A program made the translations under genes and the position numbers. Shown here piece by piece: positions 33,510 to 42,267 of a stretch of DNA of 64,000 nt. How positions within the stretch are numbered: position 1 is the stretch's first letter; each line of letters opens with the position of its first letter. The notes below the pieces were generated by a model. It did not search any database. It had not been told where the DNA came from and saw only the letters and a list, made by a program, of their open reading frames with translations. The stretch is from Clostridia bacterium (lineage in GTDB: Bacteria > Bacillota > Clostridia > Oscillospirales > Acutalibacteraceae): contig JAFYLD010000039.1 in NCBI GenBank assembly GCA_017537245.1, forward strand, positions 1 to 64,000. The letters run 5' to 3'.

Positions 33510-35525
33510 ATGTCAGCAGTGAAATGGGTTGTAGGTAATCCCGATATAGAAAAAGCAAAATTGTTAGCAGCAGAATGTGATATAGACCCGTTTGCGGCTC
33601 TTGTTGCCGTAGGTCGTGGTATTGATAACGAGGGCGAGCTAGAGTTACTTATGAGTGATGAGCCTATTTTATGTGATCCATTGGAACTTGCTGATATAAG
33701 AAAAGCTGCCGATTATATAAATGTGGCTATTCGCGATGGAGTCAAGATGGCTATTTTTGGCGATTACGATTGCGATGGTGTTGTCGCTACGTCACTATTA
33801 TACGATTATCTTACAGGTCGCGGAGCCGACGTTATTGCGTATATACCAGACCGATTTGACGAAGGTTATGGTATGAACTGCGACGCGGTAGATTTGCTTG
33901 CAAAGCAGGGTGTAGAACTAATTATAACGGTAGATAATGGTATATCTTGCGCAAAAGAAATTGCCTATGCCAATTCTTTGAACATAAAAACTGTTGTAAC
34001 CGACCATCACTTGTTGCCGGCGGTGTTACCTGATGCGGTAGCGATTGTTAATCCGCATAGAGAAGACTGCGCAAGTTCTTTTAAAGAAATTTGCGGCGCA
34101 GAGGTTGCGTTTAAGCTAGTTTGTGTGCTTGATGATAAAGAGCCAGAGCAAATGTTGTCACGTTATGCGGACATACTTGCCGTTGCAGTAATCGGTGACT
34201 CAATGCCGCTTATTAATGAAAACAGATCGATTGTCAAGGCGGGCATTAGAAAAATTAAGTCGTCATCAAATATCGGTATTTCTGCTATATTAAATATTGC
34301 GGGAATCGATAAAAATATAGTTGATGCCGGCACAATATCTTTTGGTATCACTCCGCGAATAAATGCTGCTGGACGTATGGGTAGCCCTTATCGCGCATTT
34401 GAGGCATTGACCGCCAAAAGTGTTAAAGAGGCGCTTGCGATTGTTGCTCCAATAGATGATGATAATACTCGCAGAAAGCAGATCGAAAAAGATATTTTTA
34501 AATCTGCGGTAGAAACGATAGAAAAAGAAAAATATTATCATAATCGAGTAATCGTGGTTTGCGGCAAGGGATGGCATTTTGGTGTTGTTGGTATAGTTGC
34601 ATCGCGAATTAGTGAATTATATGGTAAGCCAGCGGTTGTATTATCTAGCGAAAATGGCATTGCGCACGGTTCGGGTCGTAGCATGTCTGGATTTAATCTT
34701 ACCGAAGCCTTAAGATATTGTAGTGATATTTTGATTAAATACGGCGGTCACGAAATGGCGGCAGGTGCTAGTGTAAGTGAAGAAAACGTGGACTTGTTCC
34801 GCGAAAAAATAAACGAATACGCTGCAAGGGTACCCGTTGTTATACCTACAATGGATATAGACTTTAAATTAAATCCTGCTGGTATGAGTGTTGATATGGC
34901 ATTTGCCTTAAAATCACTTGAGCCGTATGGCATGGGAAATCCCAGTCCGGTGTTTGGTATATTTGAGGCTACGATCGAAAAAATTATAGAGGTAGGCGGC
35001 GGTAAACACTTAAAATTGCTTTGCAGAAAAAATGGCAACGCTTTTCAGGCTGTGTATTTTAATATGACTCTGCAACAGTTTAGTTTTGCAGCTGGAGATA
35101 AAATCGACCTAGCGATAACGCTTGATATTAATTTTTATCAAGAAAAGTATAATTTATCGATAAAAGTAAAGGACGTTAAACTGTCTGAGATTGACCAAGA
35201 TAAATATTTTGACGAAAAAATCAAATACGATGATTTTATGGCAGGTAACGATACCGATTTTGCATCTATTTTGCCTGATAGACCAGAGGTAATAACAGTT
35301 TACAAAAATATAGTGTTATCACCTCAAAAGAAGGCAAGATTACAAGAAAGTTGCGCCGAAGTAGGCTACGCTAAAACGCAGATCGCTATTGCTGCGCTAT
35401 TAGAAATGGGAATAGTCGTTGAGCATAACGGAATTTTGATATGTGACAACGACGCTCCAAAAAGTAATTTGATGAATTCAAGAACGTATAAAAAACTTTA
35501 TGAAAGGGTGAATGGTTGTGAATAG
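33510..35525 (+). CDS. recJ: Single-stranded-DNA-specific exonuclease RecJ
   Basis: 671 residues. DHH-family motifs are visible: FGDYDCDGVVATSLLYDYL, VDNG, TDHHLLP, then the DHHA1 motif GSGRSMSGFNL with YGGHEMAAGAS. RecJ degrades 5'-ended single strands in recombination and repair. A C-terminal extension beyond the OB-fold (about 560-671) resembles that of other Firmicutes. AAGGTGG precedes the ATG. It overlaps rel by 8 nt. Confidence 0.96.
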   Translation: MSAVKWVVGNPDIEKAKLLAAECDIDPFAALVAVGRGIDNEGELELLMSDEPILCDPLELADIRKAADYINVAIRDGVKMAIFGDYDCDGVVATSLLYDYLTGRGADVIAYIPDRFDEGYGMNCDAVDLLAKQGVELIITVDNGISCAKEIAYANSLNIKTVVTDHHLLPAVLPDAVAIVNPHREDCASSFKEICGAEVAFKLVCVLDDKEPEQMLSRYADILAVAVIGDSMPLINENRSIVKAGIRKIKSSSNIGISAILNIAGIDKNIVDAGTISFGITPRINAAGRMGSPYRAFEALTAKSVKEALAIVAPIDDDNTRRKQIEKDIFKSAVETIEKEKYYHNRVIVVCGKGWHFGVVGIVASRISELYGKPAVVLSSENGIAHGSGRSMSGFNLTEALRYCSDILIKYGGHEMAAGASVSEENVDLFREKINEYAARVPVVIPTMDIDFKLNPAGMSVDMAFALKSLEPYGMGNPSPVFGIFEATIEKIIEVGGGKHLKLLCRKNGNAFQAVYFNMTLQQFSFAAGDKIDLAITLDINFYQEKYNLSIKVKDVKLSEIDQDKYFDEKIKYDDFMAGNDTDFASILPDRPEVITVYKNIVLSPQKKARLQESCAEVGYAKTQIAIAALLEMGIVVEHNGILICDNDAPKSNLMNSRTYKKLYERVNGCE

Positions 35526-37707
35526 TGCGGCTCAAAGAGATTTTAACGATCTTTTAGAATGTATGAAAAATCAAGGCGGTAGTTACGATATTCCGCTTAT
35601 TGAAAAGGCTTTTAATTATTGTGTTGACCATCACCTCGGTCAAAAACGTCTTACCAACGAGGAGTATTATATTCACCCGTATAACGTAGCAAAAATCATT
35701 GTTACTTTGGGTATGGATAGTCAATCTATTACCGCGGCGCTTTTGCACGACGTTGTAGAAGATACCGACGTAGAAATAGACGAGATTAAGCGTCTTTTTG
35801 GCGATGACGTTGCGCTATTGGTTGACGGCGTTACAAAGATTGGTCGACTTAATATCTTCTCTAAAGAGCAAGAGCAGGCCGAAAGCCTTAGAAAAATGCT
35901 TATTGCGATGGGTAAGGATATTCGTGTAATTATTATTAAACTTGCCGATAGACTTCACAATATGCGTACCCTTGGCGCTATGCCAGAGCAAAAGCAACGC
36001 GATAAGGCGCTCGAGACACTCGAAGTTTATGCGCCTATTGCTCACCGACTTGGTATTAGACCGGTTAAGGAAGAGCTAGAAGATCTTGCGATTAAGCATC
36101 TTGACCCGATCGCATATAATGAGATTGAGGAACTTTTAAAGGTTAGAAAGCATCAACGTATTCAAATTCTTGAAGAAATTGAAAAGAGAATTGAAACACG
36201 TCTTAAAGATGAACTTCCAAACGTTAAGATGTCTTTCCAAGGACGAGTTAAATCAATACATGGTATTTACCGTAAAATGTACGTTCAAAATCGCGATTTT
36301 GACGAAATTTACGACGTTTATGCAATACGTGTAATTACTGATACGGTTGCCGACTGTTATAATATTTTGGGTATAATGCACGATATGTTCCGTCCTATTC
36401 CAAATAGATTTAAGGACTATATATCTACTCCAAAGCCTAATATGTATCAGTCGCTTCATACCACCGTTATCAGCCGTGAGGGTGTACCTTTTGAGATACA
36501 GATTCGTACTTTTGAAATGCACCATACCGCTGAATTCGGTATCGCGGCGCACTGGAAGTACAAAGAGGGTATTACCGGTACCGACAAATATATGGAAGAC
36601 CGTCTTGCTTGGATTCGACAGGTGCTCGAAACCTCTGACGTTTCGGGTGACGCGTCTGAAATTGTTAGAACTATTAAAATTGACCTAAGCCAAGAAGACG
36701 TATTTGCCGTAACTCCACGTGGTGACGTAATAAATCTTCCGGTTGGTTCTACCGTTGTTGACTTTGCTTTTGCTATTCACTCGGCCGTTGGTATTAAAAT
36801 GGTTGGTGCTAAGGCAAATGGTAAGATAGTGCCTATTAACCACGAGATTAAAACGGGTGAGGTTATAGAGATACTTACCACCAATCAAGCAGGTCACGGA
36901 CCTAGCCGTGATTGGATGAATATTGCCGTAACAAACTCGGCAAAGGCAAAGATTCGTTCTTGGTTTAAGCGTGAAAAACGCGATGAAAATATCGCTCAGG
37001 GTAGAGAAGACCTCGAGCGTGAACTTCGCCGCAACAACATTAACTTTAACGATAAAGAGTTTGAAGAATATATCGACGATTTAGCCCGCCGTATGAAGTT
37101 TGCTGACAGCGATGAATTCTATGCCGCTATTGGTTATGGTGGCGTGCTTATTTCAAAGATAATTCCTCGTATGCGTGAGGACTACACCAAGCGTAATTCT
37201 GCGGCAAAAGCGGTGGAAATTAAGACGCTCGCGCCAAAACGTCAAACCTCGTCAGAGGGCGTTGTGGTAGAGGGTATTGACAACTGTCTTGTTAAGCTCT
37301 CTAAATGCTGCGCGCCGCTACCTGGTGACGATATTATCGGCTTTATTACTCGTGGACACGGCGTATCTATTCACAAGTGTGACTGTAACAACGTGCCACG
37401 CGATATTTCAAAATGCGATGAGCCTGATCGTTGGGTACACGCGCATTGGGACAACGTAAGAAGCGAGAGCTTTACCTCTACGTTGCAGATATCTGCAATC
37501 GACCGTGAGGGCCTTGTAGGTGACGTTATGAACACCGCTTATAATATGCGACTTGCGGTGCATCAAATCAATGCTCGTCAGCTTAAAGCGGGCAATAGTG
37601 TAATTCATCTTACAATTAGCGCAGAAAGTGTTGAGCACTTGCGCAGTATTATTGCAAGAATGGAAAAAATATCGGGCGTTTTCAGCGTAGAAAGAGTGGT
37701 GCAGTAA
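35518..37707 (+). CDS. rel: Bifunctional (p)ppGpp synthetase/hydrolase, RelA/SpoT homologue
   Basis: 729 residues. The domains in order are HD hydrolase (HDVVEDT about 80), synthetase (RFKDYISTPKPNMYQSLHTT, AEFGIAAHWKYKEG), TGS (VTPRGDVINLPVGSTVVDFA), a zinc-finger-like CCAPLPGDDIIGF segment, and the ACT domain (IDREGLVGDVMNTAYN). The RFKD motif in the synthetase is that of bifunctional enzymes rather than RelA-only enzymes. It sets the stringent response. GTG 35518 is preferred, as AAAGGG lies 9 nt upstream; ATG 35512 is too close. Confidence 0.96.
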   Translation: MNSAAQRDFNDLLECMKNQGGSYDIPLIEKAFNYCVDHHLGQKRLTNEEYYIHPYNVAKIIVTLGMDSQSITAALLHDVVEDTDVEIDEIKRLFGDDVALLVDGVTKIGRLNIFSKEQEQAESLRKMLIAMGKDIRVIIIKLADRLHNMRTLGAMPEQKQRDKALETLEVYAPIAHRLGIRPVKEELEDLAIKHLDPIAYNEIEELLKVRKHQRIQILEEIEKRIETRLKDELPNVKMSFQGRVKSIHGIYRKMYVQNRDFDEIYDVYAIRVITDTVADCYNILGIMHDMFRPIPNRFKDYISTPKPNMYQSLHTTVISREGVPFEIQIRTFEMHHTAEFGIAAHWKYKEGITGTDKYMEDRLAWIRQVLETSDVSGDASEIVRTIKIDLSQEDVFAVTPRGDVINLPVGSTVVDFAFAIHSAVGIKMVGAKANGKIVPINHEIKTGEVIEILTTNQAGHGPSRDWMNIAVTNSAKAKIRSWFKREKRDENIAQGREDLERELRRNNINFNDKEFEEYIDDLARRMKFADSDEFYAAIGYGGVLISKIIPRMREDYTKRNSAAKAVEIKTLAPKRQTSSEGVVVEGIDNCLVKLSKCCAPLPGDDIIGFITRGHGVSIHKCDCNNVPRDISKCDEPDRWVHAHWDNVRSESFTSTLQISAIDREGLVGDVMNTAYNMRLAVHQINARQLKAGNSVIHLTISAESVEHLRSIIARMEKISGVFSVERVVQ

Positions 37708-37708
37708 C

Positions 37709-38170
37709 ATGCGCGCAGTAATTCAAAGGGTTAAAAACGCAAACGTTACGGTTGACGGCGCAGTTGTCGGCAAATGTGGCGTGGGATATATGATTTTGTT
37801 TTGCGCGGTTGAAGGGGACAGTGAAAGCGATATAGATTTGCTTGCAAAAAAGACCGCAAATCTTCGTATTTTTGAAGATGAAAACGGAAAGATGAATAAA
37901 TCTATTCTTGATATTGACGGCGAGATTTTATGCATATCGCAGTTTACTCTTGCCGCCGATACCAAAAAGGGAAATCGTCCGTCTTTTATAAACGCTATGG
38001 AGCCAACGACCGCATCGAAGTATTATGATTTATACTGTGAAGCGTTAAAAGTAAATGGCGTAAAAAGCGTTGAAACGGGTGAGTTTGGCGCCGATATGCA
38101 GGTGTCTCTCGTAAACGATGGACCCGTTACTATAATTTTGGACACAGACGTTTGGAATAAAAAGGGATAA
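37709..38170 (+). CDS. dtd: D-aminoacyl-tRNA deacylase
   Basis: 153 residues, the family length. SQFTLAADTKKGNRPSF and the NDGPVT motif (cross-subunit Gly-Pro) are visible. It hydrolyses D-aminoacyl-tRNAs and Gly-tRNA-Ala. The ATG follows the rel stop by one base; the rel-dtd order is common in Firmicutes. Confidence 0.97.
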   Translation: MRAVIQRVKNANVTVDGAVVGKCGVGYMILFCAVEGDSESDIDLLAKKTANLRIFEDENGKMNKSILDIDGEILCISQFTLAADTKKGNRPSFINAMEPTTASKYYDLYCEALKVNGVKSVETGEFGADMQVSLVNDGPVTIILDTDVWNKKG

Positions 38171-38172
38171 AC

Positions 38173-38793
38173 ATGAAGGTTGAATTTTTACTTAAGGGGC
38201 ATTTAGCTACCTATTCAAATTGCTATGGCATACTTACCGATAAAGCGGCAATTGTTGTTGACCCTGGTAAGTACACAACCGAATTAAAGGATTTTTTGGT
38301 AAGCAATGCCGATAAAACTCGTCTTATACTTATTACACACGCGCATTACGACCATATTGGCGGTGCGCTGCAGTTACGCGAAGAAACCGGTGTAAAAATA
38401 GCTATTGGTAAAAACGAGGAATTTGCGCTTTCTGATATGGCGTATAACTTGTCGGGCAGATTTACTCCTGCTATTCCTGCTTTTAATGCTGATTATACCA
38501 TCGAAGACGAAGAAGAATTCACAGTAGGTGACGTTACTATAAAGGCATTTGAGCTACCTGGTCATACTATTGGCGGTATGTGCTATCTTATTGACGACTG
38601 TCTTTTTAGCGGTGATATGCTATTTTATCAAACCGTTGGCAGAGTAGACCTACCAGGTGGTAATATTACCGATATGAAAGAGTCACTTGATAGAATGATG
38701 TGGCTATTTGACGATGAGGTTAAGGTGTATTCGGGGCATGGCGAGGTTACTACCATAGGTCACGAAAGAAAATATAACCCATATTTGAGGTAA
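38173..38793 (+). CDS. Metallo-beta-lactamase-fold hydrolase (glyoxalase II-like)
   Basis: 206 residues. THAHYDHIGG (HxHxDH) is the metal motif, with ELPGHTIGGMCYLI, LFSGDMLF and the final SGHGEVTTIGHE supplying the remaining ligands. The family includes glyoxalase II and related thiolester hydrolases; the substrate is not readable. It starts 2 nt after dtd in the same operon, a frequent rel-dtd-MBL-hemZ arrangement. Confidence 0.92.
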   Translation: MKVEFLLKGHLATYSNCYGILTDKAAIVVDPGKYTTELKDFLVSNADKTRLILITHAHYDHIGGALQLREETGVKIAIGKNEEFALSDMAYNLSGRFTPAIPAFNADYTIEDEEEFTVGDVTIKAFELPGHTIGGMCYLIDDCLFSGDMLFYQTVGRVDLPGGNITDMKESLDRMMWLFDDEVKVYSGHGEVTTIGHERKYNPYLR

Positions 38794-38796
38794 AAG

Positions 38797-40290
38797 ATGA
38801 AGTTATGTAACATAGGTCATACCTTTGACTATGAGATGGAAAAGCTTATACGACTTTTCTTGCCTTTTGAAAAAATCGAGGTTTTAAACGCAGAAGAAAA
38901 TGATACTAACTGCGCTATTTGCAAGGTTTTTGAAGAGGGCGACGATATTATCGTGTGTGCTAAGCTTTCGCTCGATAACGACGTTGCAGAGTTTTCGGCG
39001 GTGGTTGATAAATCAATAACCGACACGCGCAAAGAAACTCAGCACGAACTTGCAAGACAGTTATTTTATTGTTTTGAAAAGATTATGGGTTATAGACCCG
39101 ATTGGGGCATACTAACCGGTGTGCGCCCTGCAAAACTTTATTTGCGTTACTGTAACGAGTATGGCGAAGAATACGCTAAAAACTTTTTTAAATCAAAGTT
39201 TTTAGTAAGTGATAAAAAGCTAGAACTTTGCAAAAAGACGGTAAAGAGTGAAGAAGATATTATATCTTTATCGGGTGATAATTCCTTTAGCCTTTATTTA
39301 TCAATTCCGTTTTGCCCAACAAGATGCTCTTATTGCTCGTTTGTATCACACGCTATTGAAAAAGCCAAAGATATAATTCCGCAGTACGTTGATTTATTGT
39401 GCCAAGAGCTCGAGATTACAGCCCAAATTGCCAAAGAATTAGATTTGCGACTTGAAACGGTTTATATGGGTGGAGGCACACCAACAACTCTTAATGCCGA
39501 GCAGTTAAACCGAGTGCTCACTACAGTTAGAGAAAATTTTGATATGTCTTGCGTGCGTGAGTTTACAGTAGAAGCAGGTCGCCCTGACACAATAGACGCT
39601 GATAAACTTATTGCAATAAAGCAAAACGGTGTTACTCGAATTAGCATAAATCCTCAAACTATGAACGATAGCGTGCTTGAGTGCATAGGTAGAAAGCACA
39701 GCGCCAACGATACCGTAAAGGCGTTTGAACTGGCTAGAGAAATAGGTTTTGACAATATAAATATGGATCTTATCGCGGGATTACCGACCGATACTACCGA
39801 AAGTTTTAAAGACACTTTGTCACAAATTTTAAAACTAAATCCCGAAAGCGTTACGGTACATTCGCTATCGATGAAACGCGCGTCGACCTTGAATACTACA
39901 GGTCAACACGAAGAGATAAAAATGGGCGCGGTAGCGGCCGAAATGGTGGATTTTGCGCAAAACGAGCTTGCTGCAAATGAGATTTTGCCATACTATATGT
40001 ATAGACAAAGTAAGACCGTTGGCAATCTTGAAAACGTTGGCTATGCAAAGCGTGGTTGCGAGGGGCTTTATAACGTATATATTATGGACGAAACTCATAC
40101 AATACTTGCGTGTGGCGCTTCGGCAGTGACTAAGCTTAAAGATAGAGAAAGCAAAAATATAAAACGAATTTTCAATTTTAAATATCCGTACGAGTACATA
40201 AATGGGTTCGGGGAACTCATTTCACGTAAAACAGAGATAGGTGAGTTTTATGATAAATACTTTAAACGAGATAAACAAGAAAGCAATTGA
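38797..40290 (+). CDS. hemZ: Oxygen-independent coproporphyrinogen III oxidase-like radical SAM enzyme HemZ
   Basis: 497 residues. An N-terminal domain of about 160 residues (with GILTGVRPAKLY) precedes the radical-SAM core: SIPFCPTRCSYCSF holds CxxxCxxC, then YMGGGTPTTL and TVEAGRPDTI. HemZ-type proteins are proposed to act on coproporphyrinogen without oxygen; no other haem genes are present, so the true substrate is open. It overlaps the next gene by 41 nt. Confidence 0.92.
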   Translation: MKLCNIGHTFDYEMEKLIRLFLPFEKIEVLNAEENDTNCAICKVFEEGDDIIVCAKLSLDNDVAEFSAVVDKSITDTRKETQHELARQLFYCFEKIMGYRPDWGILTGVRPAKLYLRYCNEYGEEYAKNFFKSKFLVSDKKLELCKKTVKSEEDIISLSGDNSFSLYLSIPFCPTRCSYCSFVSHAIEKAKDIIPQYVDLLCQELEITAQIAKELDLRLETVYMGGGTPTTLNAEQLNRVLTTVRENFDMSCVREFTVEAGRPDTIDADKLIAIKQNGVTRISINPQTMNDSVLECIGRKHSANDTVKAFELAREIGFDNINMDLIAGLPTDTTESFKDTLSQILKLNPESVTVHSLSMKRASTLNTTGQHEEIKMGAVAAEMVDFAQNELAANEILPYYMYRQSKTVGNLENVGYAKRGCEGLYNVYIMDETHTILACGASAVTKLKDRESKNIKRIFNFKYPYEYINGFGELISRKTEIGEFYDKYFKRDKQESN

Positions 40291-41176
40291 AAGTCCAAAA
40301 GAATTTATCAAAATTTGTAATAAAGAATATTTGGAAAATCTAACTAATATTGCCGCTAGAATATCGGGCGATGATGATATAAAGATTGTTGCAATTGCTG
40401 GCCCTTCGGGTTCTGGCAAGACTACTACCGCGCATATTTTGCAAGAAAGACTAAAAAAGTTTGGCGAAACGGTTGCGGTTGTATCGCTTGATGATTTTTA
40501 TCTGTCGGCCGATGAGTTGCCGATTTTGCCCGATGGCAGTAAAGATATAGAATCGGTCGAGTCGCTAGATATTTCGCTTATTAAGAAATGCTTTGAGCAG
40601 GTTATTTCAAGCGGCAAAACAAACCTACCGCAATATGATTTTAAAACGCAGGTTAGTATTCATAACGCAAATCCGATTGATATAGGTCAAAAGGGAATTT
40701 TGATTGTCGAGGGACTACATGCTATGAATCCGCTAATTTCTGATTTGGTGGAGCGCAAAAACATTTTTAAAATCTATATTAGCGTTAATCGTTCCGTCGA
40801 TGACGAAAACGGTGTTCAACTGCTTTCTAGCCGACAAATAAGACTTATTCGCAGGGTGCTTCGCGATGATAAGTTTAGAGGCGCTACCGCAACGCGTACG
40901 CTTCATTTGTGGAACAGTGTAATCGATGGTGAGCGAAAATATTTGTACTGTTTTAAAGACACGGCAGATATTCAGTTGGTTACGTTTCACCCTTATGAAT
41001 TGGGCATTTATCGTGAGCGTTTTGGTAAAATGCGCAGCACGGTAAATAAAAACGCGCCTTGTTATGATTATTTTATAAAAACTGCAAACGCGCTCGAGCG
41101 ATTTGCTGCAATTGATAGCGCTCTTGTGCCGAGTGATTCGCTTGTTAGAGAGTTTATTGGCGGACTAGAACTTTAA
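40250..41176 (+). CDS. Uridine kinase/phosphoribulokinase-like P-loop kinase
   Basis: 308 residues. The P-loop is IAGPSGSGKTTTA (about 49-61), followed by VSLDDFYLSADELP and a YDFKT element typical of uridine kinases, then IVEGLHAMNP (Walker B-like). No TGS or ACT domain is attached. The probable reaction is phosphorylation of a nucleoside or sugar hydroxyl; clostridial homologues are usually annotated nucleoside kinase. ATG 40250 follows AGGTGA; the GTG at 40241 overlaps that Shine-Dalgarno. Confidence 0.88.
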   Translation: MINTLNEINKKAIESPKEFIKICNKEYLENLTNIAARISGDDDIKIVAIAGPSGSGKTTTAHILQERLKKFGETVAVVSLDDFYLSADELPILPDGSKDIESVESLDISLIKKCFEQVISSGKTNLPQYDFKTQVSIHNANPIDIGQKGILIVEGLHAMNPLISDLVERKNIFKIYISVNRSVDDENGVQLLSSRQIRLIRRVLRDDKFRGATATRTLHLWNSVIDGERKYLYCFKDTADIQLVTFHPYELGIYRERFGKMRSTVNKNAPCYDYFIKTANALERFAAIDSALVPSDSLVREFIGGLEL

Positions 41177-41196
41177 AAAATGTCGGAGGTATTTAA

Positions 41197-41556
41197 ATGG
41201 GATTTTTAGAAGATGCTGTAGGCAAGACCAAAGAAGTATTTGATATTGCTTGCAAAAAAACTGACGAAATTTTGACGTTAGAGAAGCAAAAATTTACTCT
41301 TGCATCACTTAAATCAAAGAGAGAAAAAGATTTTGCCGCTCTTGGTCGAATTTATTTTGAACTTGTAAAAGATGATGAAGATGCCGATGAAGACGTTTTA
41401 AATCTTGTTGACGAAATTTGCGACAAGAGCCAGGAGATAGAACTGCTTGAGGCAGAAATTCGTTATGCAAAATATCAACGCGCTTGTCATGAGTGTGGTT
41501 CTAGTGTTGATGCGAATTCCGCCTTTTGTAATAAATGCGGCGCAAAACTTGATTGA
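41197..41556 (+). CDS. Zinc-ribbon domain protein
   Basis: 119 residues. A charged helical region (about 1-90, TKEVFDIACKKTDEILTLEK; LLEAEIRYAKYQRA) ends in a C-terminal zinc ribbon with CHECGSSVDANSAFCNKCG (CxxC-N10-CxxC). This is a common small clostridial protein of unknown function, possibly a coiled-coil adaptor. TCGGAGG precedes the ATG. Confidence 0.85.
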   Translation: MGFLEDAVGKTKEVFDIACKKTDEILTLEKQKFTLASLKSKREKDFAALGRIYFELVKDDEDADEDVLNLVDEICDKSQEIELLEAEIRYAKYQRACHECGSSVDANSAFCNKCGAKLD

Positions 41557-41562
41557 GGAATA

Positions 41563-42267
41563 ATGATGATGAATAAAAAGATTGGTATAGTAGTTGCAGA
41601 CTACGATGAATATGCTCCGTTTGTAGAGGCGGTAAAGCAGTATAATACAAAAGAATATAAGTATTTTAACCGTTTGGCAATTAGTTTTGAGTGCGGCAAT
41701 GCCGAAGTTATATGTATAAATTGCGGTATTGGCAAAGTAAATGCCGCTACAGCTGCGACACATTTGGCAGATATGGGATGTACATATATTTTAAACTATG
41801 GTCTTTCGGGTGGTATTAGCCGAGTACACCGCGGCGAAATTGTGTTGCCCGACAAGTTTTTGGAGCACGATTTTGACCTTACGGGTATTGGTTATAAGCC
41901 TTGTGAAAAGCCCGGTCAAAAATATATTTACGACGCTGATCAAAAACTTTTGGCAAAAGCTAGAGCGGCAATAGGCGAGTGTCAAAGCGGCACTGCGGTT
42001 TGCGGTGATAGATTTATATGTAACGCGGCCGACCGCGACTTTTTGCGCGATACATTCCAGGCTACGTCCTGCGATATGGAAACTGCGGCGATAGCAAGCG
42101 TTTGTGATATGGCAAATATTCCGTATCTTAGTTTAAGACGCGTATCTGACGACGCAGGTGAGGATGCTTATTCAAATTATAGTGAAATGAATACAGGCGA
42201 GGGCAAAACTCTTTCAGAAGTTTTTGGTAAGATTTTGTTCGCTTTGTGTGATGAGGTAGAATTATAA
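41563..42267 (+). CDS. Nucleoside phosphorylase-fold protein, MTA/SAH nucleosidase-like
   Basis: 234 residues. INCGIGKVNAATAATHL and NYGLSGGISRVHRGEIVLPD fit PNP_UDP_1 enzymes; SCDMETAAIASVC gives the ribose-binding Met-Glu of MTA/SAH nucleosidases, and LRRVSDDAGE supplies the catalytic Asp. It probably cleaves the glycosidic bond of methylthioadenosine, S-adenosylhomocysteine or a related nucleoside. Three tandem ATGs (41563, 41566, 41569) follow GAGGAA; the third has the best spacing. It overlaps the flippase gene by one base. Confidence 0.87.
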   Translation: MMMNKKIGIVVADYDEYAPFVEAVKQYNTKEYKYFNRLAISFECGNAEVICINCGIGKVNAATAATHLADMGCTYILNYGLSGGISRVHRGEIVLPDKFLEHDFDLTGIGYKPCEKPGQKYIYDADQKLLAKARAAIGECQSGTAVCGDRFICNAADRDFLRDTFQATSCDMETAAIASVCDMANIPYLSLRRVSDDAGEDAYSNYSEMNTGEGKTLSEVFGKILFALCDEVEL